Origin: Sipunculus nudus
Lineage: Eukaryota > Annelida > Sipuncula > Golfingiida > Sipunculidae
Assembly: GCA_026874595.1 (NCBI GenBank)
Contig: CM049311.1
Coordinates: forward strand, 37,654,676-37,718,675
Direction: 5' to 3'
DNA length: 64,000 nucleotides
A model generated the notes under the pieces. It saw nothing but the letters and a program-made list of their open reading frames with translations. It had not been told where the DNA came from and ran no database searches. This document shows, piece after piece, positions 44,711 through 57,280 of this stretch (within the stretch, counting starts at the first letter, position 1; every line of letters begins with the position of its first letter). The translations under genes were made by a program, and so were the position numbers.

Positions 44711-44922
44711 ATGATGATGATGTCAAAGCTGTCACGGTTGTTGGTGCTGGGGCTTTTGTTGTCAGTAAATGACGTGACTGTACGAGGAATAGAGCTGCAT
44801 TGTGTTGACGGAAACACTTGTTGTAAATGTAGAACCGTGAACCCCGGGGAGACACACGTCGGTTGCGAAATATGTTTGCTTGATCAAGTTCCACAAGGTA
44901 TACCAGAAGACATCTATGAACT
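44711..44922 (+). CDS. LRR adhesion-GPCR-like gene, exon 1: signal peptide and LRR N-cap
   Basis: ATG at 44711 (run of four ATGs; any could start). Signal peptide SKLSRLLVLGLLLSVNDVTV, then cysteine-rich LRRNT-like CVDGNTCCKCRTVNPGETHV-GCEICLLDQVPQGIPEDIYE: C...C.C ... VGCEICLL..VPQGIP is the N-cap followed by the IP...Y/L start of repeat 1. Donor CT/GTAAGT, phase 2. Antisense frames over it are shadows. Confidence 0.75.
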
Positions 44923-47900
44923 GTAAGTTTTTTTGTTTAGAACCAGTCTGTTACTTGCACCAGTGGGAAATTGGGGGTTTCCATAATTCATTTATTCCAT
45001 TATTATTTTTTTACGTTACGCACTTTGTCATATACACAGTATATGTTTATGAAGGTAAAAAGAAACTATGATATATGTAGTCGGATGACTACCTGCATGG
45101 ATACCTCCCGCCAGCATTCTATGTAAGTGGAAGCGTTCATCAGCCTATATCGCGAAGCCCTCTTTAAAACCCTTTTAACGAGAGCTTGTCCAGATAATAA
45201 CAAGGGGTTTAACGAGCAGTTAACGCTCGTATCTCGACCAACATTAAATTTCTCTAGCGACATCGTTATGGTATTGTTCTGTGGTAACACCGCATTCAGC
45301 GAGCCCCTCGTTAACTTCATTTTCACACATCCTCCCCCAAAAGACTGTCTTTTGTTTCTAAAATATCATTTACGATGGCAGCCTCTCGCCTGAACACACA
45401 CAGTAGCTCGGTCTTTGAATTGATCGACTTGGTGGTTTAAAGCTGAACTAAGTGTCAAATTTTAATTCAAATTTTAAAAATATGAAATACATTCATTTTC
45501 AAAATTTGTTAATTGTTTTGTGTTAAAGCCAGTAAAAAATCCACTGTACACATTTTGGTCCAATTAGGAGCCTTTATTAATTCAGCTTCTATGTTTTAAT
45601 CTTTAAAAGAAATTGATTAAAATAAATCTTTAAATATGGGTATATTTAAAATATAATTTTTATGTTAAACCCAGTAGGCATTGTTCTAAATATGAATTTA
45701 ACCAACTAAATCAACTAAAACCATGTGGCAATTGTTTTTTCTAATTAAAGCGTAGCATTTTACAATTCATTTTTTTAATTTAAAATATTAGCTTTCAAAT
45801 ATTTGGCTTCAAGTAAATTCAAAATGTTTTTGGTAATATGAATTTTTATTTCGGGTTTTGTGTAAATTTATTTTTTTATGTTGTTATCCAAGAGTAATGT
45901 GTTTAAATATTGAAAATTCTTTCTAAGCTATAAAATTCCGCAAATATTCCAAAGTGGAATATACCAATTATTATGTGGAAAGCACTGAAAACTGTTTAAT
46001 TTTCTGAACTGGTGCACAATGTTGTATATCTGATTTAAGCTGTAAGTTTATCATACATAAACTTTTAGTTTTTTTATTATCAGGGTTTCTTATGTACTCC
46101 TTAAAGCAATCTGATTACTAGTCTCATTTTACATGCACTTTCTTGCAACATTTTGGCGTATAATGGTTTTTGTGCCCCGAACTATATTATTATGTTTATC
46201 TCCTGAATTCACCCCTCATTAAAAGATTCGCTAACAATTCTAAACACCTGAGGCATAAAAAAGAAAAGCAATTACCAAGGACCTGGTTTATGAAAAAGTT
46301 CAACAAACCCCTTTTAATTTAAAAGACTTAATTTACTAAATTAAGACTAAATATTAACAATAATACTTTTATAAATCTAGCATAAAATGCTTATATTGGC
46401 ATAAAAAGCCAATTCATTGTACTGTCATCTCTCTGTTTTAAAGGGCGGCGGGTTTCTGACTTTGCTGACCAAAAGTACTTACAGTATTCGGCTACCATGA
46501 TAGTAATATGTATACTTGCAGCGATTTTACTTAAGAACACACAGTGTGAGCTTGACCATTCTGCTTCACTGAAACTAATGACAAAATGTATACATAACTG
46601 CTACGGCATTGGTGAGGGACAGGGGGAAATGTCCCCTCCCCAACTTTTACAGCCTGGGGGGGGGGGGATATCCTGTTAGATCCACTCTAAAGGATATTTT
46701 AATTAATTTCTTTTCGTCTTTATAAATTCATTCCGTAAAATAAGAGTTATTTACAAGAATGTGTCACACTGTTGCAACCTGTATTGTAACTGACTGTCAC
46801 ACAGAGGACATTTGTCACGGAACTCTTATGTGGCCACACGACGGATACTGACGATACTGTTTCGAATAGTCCAAAGTGTGTCCTTAGGGAGGGGGGTTCT
46901 TATCCCCCATTTTTACCCAAATCCTTAGATATTTGCCTTTATTTTACCAAAGAGGCTATTGCAGCGCCCTATATCGGAAATAACACCAGTTTCTGTCATT
47001 CACCAAGGGGCTATCGCAGCGTCATCTGCCAGCTAGAAACTACGTCAGTCCAATCATCCCATGTCGAATCGAAAAAAATATCAATCTTGCCGTGTCAAAA
47101 CGACCAGGTCCTTATTTATTCTACAAAACAACTATGTACCTATTCATTCTACAATACAACTGTCTAGTTATTCTTAGAAATAGTAGTACTTACTGCTTTA
47201 TATATTTGTTACATTCTGAACTAAATTCCATCAAGTCCAAGTAGTAAATACAAAACAGGTAAATATGAACCTCTTTTCTTCAAGGCTGTTCCATCACTGA
47301 TCGTCCTAAGTTATCTGTCCAGTATTAGCGTAAACCTTTCATATACACAATTAAACAATAATTATGTATTTAGTGTGCATAATGAAACATTTTAATATAG
47401 ATTTCCCGACAATGTCTCTTCTGACATGTAAACAATCATTCCTGTCATCCAATGCATTACCGACATTTTGTGACTCTTACAAAGTCAGCCCTCTTGCGTG
47501 ACACATCTCTTTGTCCCTGTTAATGTATTTCTTTTGTGTCAATTATCTACTGTTATACAGAATATTCTCTCTATAATCGCTAAGGAAACAGGGGCTGATA
47601 TTATGTCAAATGCTAATCTGACAAACAGCAGTACGATGCCAAGTGTATTTAAGTCAGCCTGTCAACCTTATTGTTTATTCAAATGACCACTGCAGGATTC
47701 TATGGAGCCCGGGAGACGATATGACAAAAAACATATATTGCTGAACATTGAAGACATTTTTTTTCAAGACATTCTAACTCGTTCCCGTGACATACCGGTA
47801 TTATGTCGTGCGCACGACTTAGCCGACCAATCAGATAGAAGCTGATATCTAAATTACTATCTCGAGCGCACTACTTATAATATAGTCGACCATTCAACTG

Positions 47901-48275
47901 GCGTCTTATATCCAACCAATCAGACAAAACCTTTACAAGAGGCCCCTCATTTCACTCTTGGGGAAACCAAGCGTTAAAGTAATCCATTCCGGTCTGTTTT
48001 GTATCCAGCATCACCGGGTCACTACCACCATATTAATGCATGGCACGGGGAAGAAAGAATTTTAATAAAACCGCGTGTTTTCATGTTTCAACAGATTTGT
48101 ATTTATTACAACAATGTTTCAGGTATTATGGACATAAAGCAATGTTATTCAACCACATATAAACAAATAATTCCCCCACTGTTTCCACTTGCTAACTGAC
48201 GATGGAGCGTCAAGCTTCAAAGGTTTATGATTACAATAAATCGTTTGATTTACTCAACGCTGAAAGTCTTCATGG

Positions 48276-48278
<3 letters not shown>

Positions 48279-48340
<62 letters not shown>
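48279..48340. repeat. (CT)n microsatellite
   Basis: About 30 CT dinucleotides, nearly perfect. Confidence 0.97.
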
Positions 48341-48343
<3 letters not shown>

Positions 48344-48904
48344 CAATGTATTGAACTTGAGTGTATTTTACCGATGCTGTTGTGGCACTTCAATGAGATA
48401 CACTTCTCTGCTTATTGTGCTGGTGTATTTTGTTACTGATTAGTTCTTGTTGGTGTTACTTCACCTTATATTAGGGACCTTAGTTAAACCGATTAAGACA
48501 TTCACCTGTTTACACAAGATTCAGGTTTTCTCATTTTCCTTTGTTTTTTTCTGAAAGATTGTGATTCTGACACAATAACTGTCACGTGCTTTGCAGCCAA
48601 TAGGGATCTGGTATATGCTCTAGAGGATTGGACTTTGTGAACTCCATGAAGAAACATATTAATTTTCCGAGGACCAGGAAGTTCAGAGGCACGGATCGTG
48701 GGAGGGGGCATTTTTTTCACAAGACCTTATGCTAAAAATGTACTAAGAATATTTTTAAACATGGTTTACAATAATAGGATGTTTTATTAAGCCTAGCAGT
48801 GAACCAACGATTTAAGGCCACCTGAATATCAAACTTTAGAAGTGGCCAACAAGTTGCGTTCACACGCTTCTCTCACCAATGATTAAATGTACAGCTGACA
48901 TTAT

Positions 48905-49016
48905 ATTTTCTTATTATATATTATATATATATATAATATATTATCTTTATATTTATATATATCAATATATTATCTCTCTCTCATATATTTATATATATAT
49001 ATATATATATATATTA
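48905..49016. repeat. AT-dinucleotide-rich tract
   Basis: TATATA runs interrupted by TTATCTTTA and CTCTCTC; includes a (TA)n block ending at 49015. Confidence 0.9.
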
Positions 49017-49616
49017 TCGTAAATACATTGTTTTAATTTCATATTCTTGTTTACTTTATATGTTTCCCATCAGGTATATCTTTATTGAAGGGAAATATTA
49101 TATCTGGGGGTACTAGTTCATCGAGATGTTGCATCCGATCGGTGTTGATGTTCCTTAATACAAAAGAAGATTTAGCCAAGTTCGAAAAAAGCGACGTACC
49201 TAGTCATATTGCCGACCGGGGCGGTCTTAGAAATTGCCTCCCTCCTTACAAAGCATCACAAAACTGGACATTCAACGTCAAATTTCCTAGGCTTTTAGTT
49301 AGCAACAAAGCTATTAAATGGATAAATTATTTAGCAGGGAATTCCTTCGCAACGCAATAAGGAGGAGTCATCTCTTTGCTAATGTAAGTCAAAAGATCTC
49401 TAGCTAATTAGACAACTTTAATGTGCCTGCACATGCTCCACACAACTCAAACAAGTATATTTCATTGTGAGGTGCACAGTAAAGAATAAATTGTAACTAG
49501 AAAAAAACTTAAACTTTATGATACACGTGTAATGTGGTTACTTAATTTTTCATGTAAACTAGATTGATGATTAGCTTAAACTAAACATGGAAAAAACTTC
49601 ATTCTGTGATAGCTAT

Positions 49617-50660
49617 TCAAATCTCAATTTTGGAGGTGCCGGACTTGTGTACACGCGCTGTTGAGTGTCCTGGCGGGGTGGAGGCCGAAGCCCCCTCCGG
49701 CGCAGGAGAGTGGCGGGAATTTCGTTGACTGGCAGCTGGTGATCTCGCTAAACGACAGTTGCGGAAGGACAATAAAATGTGACATGACATAAAACGAGTT
49801 GCAGTTGAGAGTTCTGCGTAGTTGCGGCTGTGGGAATTAGAGGAACGAAGGAGGGAGGAAGGCAATCCAGAGGGATTTTTTTAAACAAAAATATATATTT
49901 TGCCTAAAATATTGTGTGTTGTTTTTAATGTTAAAAAAATATATGCCGGCGTGAAGACAGGTGTGCGGGAGCTTGAAAAAATGCTTTTTTTTTTATTTCC
50001 AGGCCATTATATATTTATGCGTTTTAAAATAAATTATATATATTATAAATATTTTTTGTGTTTTCTTTAGTGGCGGTCGGGAAAATTATGAACATTATGG
50101 GGGGCTGATCATAAGAACGGAGTGTGGGTGGGGCGTTAATTTTGTTGGAATATTCTGTGGCGAAGTAAGTAAAATGGTAAGTATATTAATGTTTTGTGTC
50201 TATTTTGAGGGAGAGGGCGGTTGTTTTTTAATTTGAATTTGGTTTTTGGGGCGTTGCGGGAGCCGCGGGGTATTTTTGTGTTGTGTGGTTCGGCACGTGG
50301 GCTTGGCGGGAACGATGGTATATATTAATATACGTGTTGAGAGTGATGGAGCAAATTTTTGTTTAAATCGAGCGTTGTTGGATATTGGGGAAAGTAAGTT
50401 CTCTGGGGCCTGTTCATTTTTGCGCGCCTTTTCAGATATTTTATAAAGAATCAGGGCCACATTTTTAAGCACTGCCGGCTTTTCCAGTGCAAAGCGAATT
50501 ATGATAATTATATTATTATAATAATGATAATATATAGTCCATGCATCATGTCGGCAAATTGCCGCACGAATGTGAATACTGTCGGCGTGTTTGACTGACC
50601 CGGGATATAATTCCAAAGCGAAATATGCTTAACCCCGTAGTGGTTTATTTATTTGGCCCC
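49617..50660. other. GC-richer block without a recognised gene
   Basis: Base composition rises relative to the surroundings (for example GGCGGGGTGGAGGCCGAAGC near 49672), but the frames on both strands have no known domain. Possibly an inserted element of unknown type. Confidence 0.3.
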
Positions 50661-50890
50661 AAAAGAAACCGATCCTGGCCGGAATAGGCGTAGGACCTCG
50701 TTTGACTCCAGTGGTGAACTGGGCAATTTTTGGGCTCGACTGACAGTTGACAATTTCCTAAAAGAAAATTGACACGGACGAATTCAGACGATCACAACTT
50801 AAATATCTTCATTAAAAATGTCAGGCATCCATTGTACCCTGCCCGGAAGCCGGAAAACAGGCGAAAGCCTAAAAGTTGGGCAAAGGACAT

Positions 50891-50909
50891 CCCCCCCCCC
50901 CCCCCCCCA
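50891..50909. repeat. Poly-C tract
   Basis: Long C run in the first intron of the LRR gene; another lies at 55340. Confidence 0.95.
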
Positions 50910-51703
50910 TCCTTAAAATCTATTTCTATTTGACATATGAACACATCTGGATACTGCATAGGTTTAAGTGGTACGGTTTATTAACCGAAAACAGCAAAAT
51001 AATTCATTGATATTAAATATTTCATTCAATTAACAGATTCATTTTATTATTATTATTATTATTACTATATTTAACTAATATTCAGAATATTGCTTTTTCA
51101 TGATAATTGACACAAATATCAACACACGGGCTGGGTTAACCCGCCATATTATTACAATCACAGGCAACATGAACCGACACCGGCCTTTTTACCCTGCTCC
51201 GACCCGCAAAGATTTGGGACCTCCAGGAAATTGTTTCGAAGAGCGGCATATTTACACATTGCAAATTGGCCATTTTGGGCAGAACATTTTACACAATTTT
51301 CAACCCAGACACCTGGTTTTTAAACCATAGCAACCCTCTTTCACCCTCTAGCATAGCAAAGCACAAGGCCAAACTCCTTCAGCAACCAGTTACACACCAC
51401 TTTGAAATTTTAAAAAGTGCTCAGACTGGAATCTGGTGATTTTCAGTCATCTGCTTTTCCACCTTACGGCTGTGCTAATGCGCACACACCAATGGTTTTG
51501 CTGTCAGTTAGTTAGGATTTACACCAATATTCAGGAAAAATAAGCCATTTCACCCTGCTCTAACAAACACAGGATTTCAACCACCCACAACACGCTCAAC
51601 AGGGCCACTATCTATTCTATACCTGCAAATTGGCGTATCCGGGCCCAACATTTCCACAATTTTCCAAAGTAGCAAACAGATCTGCATGGTAACAAATGCC
51701 ATG

Positions 51704-53019
51704 TGTTACGGGGTGACATAAAAGCAGACCGAACTGTCTCGCTAGTGAAGCTTGCTTTTCTAGTGAAGCAGTTGGTACGCCGGACTTGTGCGCCACCGAA
51801 TCCCGGATCGGCCCAGAATAATTTTCCCCTGAATAATTTGTCTTCGTACCAAACGGGGCTCGTCCAACGTTACGACAAACTTTGTGGCCGGGGAATTGTG
51901 GTATGAAGTAACTGAGTAATTACCGCCATCTATTTCACGAAAAGTGTGACTCCTGGGATAGTTTAAATTGTTCTTATAGCAAAACGCTTTTAAGAGGTGA
52001 TATGTTACCGAAAGACATAAAACCGGACCGAACTCTTTCGCTAGTGAAGCTTGCTTTTCTAGCGAAGCGGTTGGTAAGCCGGACTTGTGCGCCACCAACA
52101 TGGGTTTGAATCCCGGATCGGCCCAGTATTTTCCCCCGAGCAATTTTTCTTCGTTATAAAATGGGGGCTCGTCAAACGTGACGGTAAACTTTGTGGCCCA
52201 GGGAATAAGCTTACCGAAGTGTGACTTCTGGTATAATCAATCTTGTTTTGTTTGCAGAAGGCTCTTAAGAGGGGGTGTGTTACGGGATGACATAAAAGCA
52301 GACCAAACTGTCTCGCTAGAGAAGTTTGCTTTACTAGCGAAACGGTTGGTATGCTGGACTTGTGCACCTCCTACATCGGTTCGAATCCCGGATTAGCCCA
52401 GAATTTTACCCTGAATAATTTGTCTTCATACCAAACGGGCCTCGTCTAACGTGACGGCAAACTTTGTGGCCCGGGGAATGGTGGTTTGAAGAAATTGAGT
52501 AATTACCGCCACCTATTTCACCAAAAGTGTGACTCCTGGGATAGTTGATCTTGTTCTGATAGCAGAACGCTCTTAAATGGAGGGGAGGGGGTGTTACTGG
52601 ATGACTTAAAGCGGACCGAACTATTTCGCTAGTAAAGCTTGCTTTTCTAGCGAAGCGGTTGGTATGCCGGACTTTTGGGCCACCAACATGGGTTCGAATC
52701 CCGGATCATCCCAATATTTTTCCCTAAGCAATTTGTCTTCTTTACAAAATGGGGGCTCGTCCAACGTGACGGAAAACTTTATGGCCCAGGGAATAAGCTC
52801 ACCAAAGTGTGATTCCTGGGATAATTAATCTTGTTCTGATAGCAGAACGCTCTTAAGATGGGGTGTGTTACGGGGTGACATAAAAGCGGACAGAACTCTC
52901 GCTAGTGAAGCTTGCGTTTCTTGCGAAGCGGTTGGAACGTCGGACATGTGCGCCATCAACATGGGTTCGAATCCCGAATCGGCCCGATATTTTCCCCTGA
53001 GCAACTTGGCTTCGTAACA
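51704..53019 (+). mobile_element. Tandem TRIM array: five terminal repeats, four internal regions
   Basis: Terminal repeats of about 150-155 bases start TGTTAC at 51704, 52003, 52278, 52592 and 52866; the last ends CGTAACA at 53019. After each of the first four stands a tRNA-Pro-type primer site (perfect TGGGGGCTCGTCC at 52750-52762; close variants near 51853, 52162, 52436), then 110-150 bases, then a purine tract (AAGAGGGGG, GGAGGGGAGGGGG, AAGATGGGG) abutting the next TGTTAC. TG...CA ends, primer site and purine tract with no coding capacity define a TRIM. Bivalve TRIMs including solo and tandem forms have been described (from memory). Confidence 0.8.
52647..52700 (+). promoter_or_regulatory. 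tRNA-like Pol III A/B boxes inside a TRIM terminal repeat
   Basis: Unit 4 is the clearest: A-box-like TAGCGAAGCGGTTGG and B-box-like GGTTCGAATCC, about 28 bases apart, as in a tRNA. The flanking bases do not pair into an acceptor stem, so this is tRNA-derived, not a tRNA gene. The same pair recurs in all five units and in the solo copy at 5026. Confidence 0.6.
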
Positions 53020-53119
53020 CATGGCCCATATTAAGCTGCGATCGCAATGCGCAAGTTGCTGTGACCTGCTACCCAAGGGGGCAATATTTTTGCGATCGCA
53101 ATTTCTGCTGCTATTCAGG

Positions 53120-55010
53120 TAGTGTACTTTGGTAATCATGCCAACATAGTTGTCCCAATTCATTTCTCTCAGAAATTCACGACATACAACCATATTGCGG
53201 ACTTATTCTAATATGTCACTAGTGTCTGGCGCTTACTAAGATAATTCATGCTCACAGAGTTGTCCAAGTTCATTTCTCTCAGGAATACACGATAAATACA
53301 AAATAGTTACATCAAAAGGGAACTAACCTGGTTCCTAAGGTAACAAATCATTGTTTACACTTCATGTTTTGCAGAGGTGTTATGTATCCATGGCAATTAT
53401 ACTGCGACATGGTTCACAATGTGCCATATTTCGGACATCTTGTAACATGTCATCAGTGTCACGCCCTTACTTTAGAATTCCATGCCCGAAGGGTAAGGGA
53501 TACCCATAATACGGACATTAAATGAAACCTGGGACAAGCGCTTAATAATTATCCTTGCCTGAAGGATTAGGGTTATATGTATCACGGACATAAAAGGAGA
53601 CCTGAGAAACGCACTTGATGGAGTATTTAATACCCCAAGGGTTAAGGTTACCAATATTATGGACGAATCGTATAATACCTGTGACAACTACTTACCGGAT
53701 AAGCCTTGCCGTAAGGTTTGGGTTACCCATAACACGGACATGAAATGGTATCTGTGACAAAAACTTAATGGAGTATTCTATGCCCGAAGTGTAAGGGTTA
53801 TCCATATCACGGACATATAACATGACGCCAGTGATAAGCGCTTACTCCAGTTTTCATTGCATGAAAGATTCTGGTTATATATATTACGGATGGTCGTATA
53901 ATTAATATTAGGCCTACACCAACTTTATGCAATATCCTTGCCTAAACTGTCACGGTTACCCATTTAACGGAGATTAAATGAAACCTGTAGCAAGCACTTA
54001 CTAGAGTATTCGGGTATTTACAGCCCCAAGCGTTACGGTTACCCATTTTATGGGCAAATCGTGTAATAACTGTGACAACTACTTACCGTTTACGCCTTGC
54101 CCGAAGGGTTTGGGCTACCCATATCACGGAGTTATTGTAGCATGTCACCATTGTATGACACTTACTTCGGTAATTTATGCCCACAGAATTGTCCCAATTA
54201 TTTCTCTCAAGAATACACAACAAATACAAATTAGTTACATCAAATGAGAACAAACCTGGTTCCTGAGGTAACAAATGATTGATTACAGTTTGTCTTGCAA
54301 AGGTCCAATGTATCCATGGTAAATATACTGCGACATGGTTCACTATGTACCATACTACGGACATCTTGTAACATGTAACCAGTGTCACGCACTCACTTTA
54401 GTACCCATGCCATGGACAGGGATACCCATATCACGAACATTAAATGGAACCTTGAACAGGCACTTAATAGTTATCCTTGCCCGAAGGGTTAGGGTTACAC
54501 ACATAACAGGAGACCTGTGAAACGCACTTAATGGAGTATTCCATGCCCGAAGTGTAAGGGTTACCCAAATTTTGGACAAATCGTATAATACCTGTGACAA
54601 CTACTTAGCGTTTAAGCCTTGCCCGTAAGCTTTGGGTTACCAATAACACCGACATAAAGTGGTATCTGGGACAAACACTTAATGGAGTATTTTATGCCCG
54701 AAGGGTTAGGGTTACCCATAAAACGGACATATAACATGCCACCAGTGATAAGCGCTTACTCCAGGTTCAATGCATGAAGGATTCCGGTTACCCATTTCAC
54801 GGATAGTCGTATGATTAATATTACACCAATTTTATGGATTTTCCTTGCCTGAACTGTCAAGATTTCCCATTTCATGGAGATAAAATGAAACCTGTAGCAA
54901 GTCCTTACTGGAGAACTGGCGTATTCGCTGCCCGAAGGCTTAGGGTTACCCATATTATGGACAAATCGTATAATACCTGTGATAACTACTTACCAGTTAC
55001 GCTAGCCCGA
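53120..55010 (+). repeat. Nested satellite, higher-order unit about 929 bases
   Basis: Short units of about 70-85 bases carry GCCCGAAGGGTTAGGGTTAC CC, ATATCACGGACAT, CCTGTGACAA and CTTAATGGAGTATT. A block with ACAGA(G/A)TTGTCC, TTTCTCTCA-GAATACAC, AACCTGGTTCCT and ACTGCGACATGGTTCAC occurs at 53254 and 54183, giving a larger period of about 929 bases; a partial third copy lies at 53150. Confidence 0.75.
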
Positions 55011-55350
55011 TGCGATGCTCCCATAATTTCTACCCCCGCCCAATTTTTTAGGGGTAGCAAATAGGTGCTATTTCCGCGTGCGATTCATGGGGACCTTCTG
55101 GTAGGCCTCTGAGACCCTCACTCCCCCTGGCGGCAGTCTTAACTCTCAGTGCGATGCTACCATAATTCCTAACCCCTCCCGATTTTTTAGGGTAGCAAAA
55201 AGCTGCTAATTGCGCGTACGATTCATGGGTGCCCCTCTGGCTGGCCGCTCTCATGTCATCTTCCCCTGGCGGCAGCCTTGACACTTTTTGTGGTAGCAAA
55301 TAGCTGCTATTTGCGCGTGCGATTCATGGGGGCCTTTCTACCCCCCCCCC
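55010..55350 (+). repeat. Small tandem array, about 2.5 units of 110-140 bases
   Basis: GCGATGCT-CCATAATT, TTTTTTAGGG, GGTAGCAAA, GCGTGCGATTCATGGG and CCCTGGCGGCAG recur in order. The perfect palindromic arm GCAAATAGC-T-GCTATTTGC (55296-55314) lies in the last unit. Followed by a poly-C tract. Confidence 0.7.
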
Positions 55351-57167
55351 CTTCCGCTTTCCTACCCCCTCACTATTTTATTCATTCTCATCTTCTCTCC
55401 TCCTGGCGGCACTAATGGGAAAAGTCCCATAAGCCTAACTACAAGCCGCTACCGAAAACCGCCAATTCCCCACGTATCACCGCACGGCAGGCGGGAAAAA
55501 TTGACAGCAGTTCCCCCTAATCCCAGTAAATAAATATTATATAAGTCCTCACCCACCACGGAATTAGGGCCTCATAACTTGTTATCTGTTTACTTACCAC
55601 TTCAGACTCCTTAAAAACCATGTTTTCTCTTTTTTAGCAAAGATTCGAATTTTTAACATTTATTTTTTATATTTCACATTACAATACAAAAAGGGGACAT
55701 TACAGTTAATCCGTGATGGGCAGGACCTATTGGAATTTTATAATTCCCGGACGCAGGCTGACCTGCCGCCTGATTTAAGCCCTCATAGACCTTCAGGATG
55801 GTCATCAGGCCACCTGCCTTCCGGGAATGAAAGGTCACGTCTCCGTTACCCAGAGGTCAGGTCTCCGTCTTGACACGAACGAGGCTTCGCTTGTATTCCG
55901 GCATTGTGGACGTTCAACTCTCCAATTATCATTGTACATTTATCTTCAAATACCCCTGTTTTTGCATTTTCTTATTTCCAACAGTCAAGAATGGAACTGC
56001 CAAGGATTCAGTTGGACTTGTATTATATAATTATATTTCTGTCAACAAACGGATTGTCCTGTATTGGATAGCTATTAATAATAACAGGAGATATTGTATA
56101 ATATTTTTATTTCTGGCACTCACACACTCAGTATACCACCTTAACACACTCAACATAGGACATTCACACCTACACTAGTAAAATCATATTTTAATATTGT
56201 ACTATGATGGGCAAAAAGTGAATGTCCAATGACATGCGTGTGAGCGTCATATGAGCAGTGTGCTAATATCCTATGAGCAGTTAATTTCTTATACGCTCTT
56301 GTATAAGCTGGTCAATATTCGGCGAGTGAAATAACGTGAAAAATAAGAGAGTTTAACTCCAAGTTGTGAAAACCTCTCACTCCTCATTTAAATAGTTTGT
56401 CCCAACTTATAGCGTTGCTTATAGTTATTTCAGACTGTTTAAATATCATGGAATATTGGGGAGTTCAAGAGTGGAACTTCTTTATACATTCCAAGGAAAG
56501 AGCACCAAAATTTGTCATAATATTTATCGAACAATGTGTAAGACAAAAACTGTGGGGGAGGGGGGCATTCTGGGTCAGGGGGATCTTCTGGCAGGCATTC
56601 CTCCACATTTTGCCCCCCCCTTAGGATTTCTGAAAACGTAGACGGTCCTCAAATGCACGCCTTTCCAAGACTTGTCAGATAATCAATGGCGTTCTGACAT
56701 TGCAAGACCGCTGATTTATCCATGATTATATACAACATATCTGTATTTCTTCTTACTTAGCTTGCCTTAATAGAGATCTATCCTAAATCATTCGGTTGGT
56801 TCCACTGCACAGTTTATAAATCCTTAAACACTTGAACAACACCAAACAGTTAGATTTTCCTACCAATCTTGATATAAAGGAAAATGTGTACTGTTTGAGG
56901 AACTTATGCCATTTCATTATACAAATTTCCTGAAATGCGGCCCCCCAAAATGTGCCGCCCGGGGTTTCGCCGCCATGTCACTGCCTGATATTCAAATAAC
57001 TTCCAAACGAGTGTCACCTAGGTTTATCCGATGATAACTTAATTATTTGAAAGGTCTAGATAACGCCCCTGTACTGTGGTTTGTTTTCGAGTTAATGTTC
57101 TACTGTGCTTTGAATAAACACGCAGCGCATGCACCTTGAATATAATCGCGAAAAGGGAATGGTTTAG
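55351..57167. other. Region without recognised gene
   Basis: No domain found in the frames on either strand; includes G-rich and C-rich tracts near 56555-56620 but no repeat partner in the window. Confidence 0.5.
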
Positions 57168-57275
57168 TGTTACAGGTGCTCTTTTTATTATGTGACACGG
57201 ACGTAACTCCTGTTGTGGCACTCGTGTCTGGCCGCGTATTACATTCTATGTTTAATCCGTACTGGTTAATCCGTA
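57168..57275 (+). mobile_element. 5' LTR fragment
   Basis: TGTTACAGG at 57168, then TTTTATTATGTGACAC, TGTGTCTGGCCGCGTATTAC-like and TTTAATCCGTACTGGTT, collinear with 59351-59440. Cut off at the deletion junction CCGTACTGGTTAATCCGTAC, where AATCCGTA is repeated. Confidence 0.75.
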
Positions 57276-57280
57276 CACAC

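Noticed and set aside
44595-44894. Reverse-strand frame over LRR exon 1
   Set aside because: Antisense shadow of a better supported exon.
47561-47650. Possible exon (NILSIIAKETGADIMSNANL) after a CAG acceptor
   Set aside because: Looks faintly like a GAIN segment, but its order before the LRR exon does not fit and no partner exon is in phase.
52647-52720. Genuine tRNA gene
   Set aside because: A and B boxes are present, but the flanks do not pair into an acceptor stem and the sequence is a repeat inside TRIM terminal repeats.
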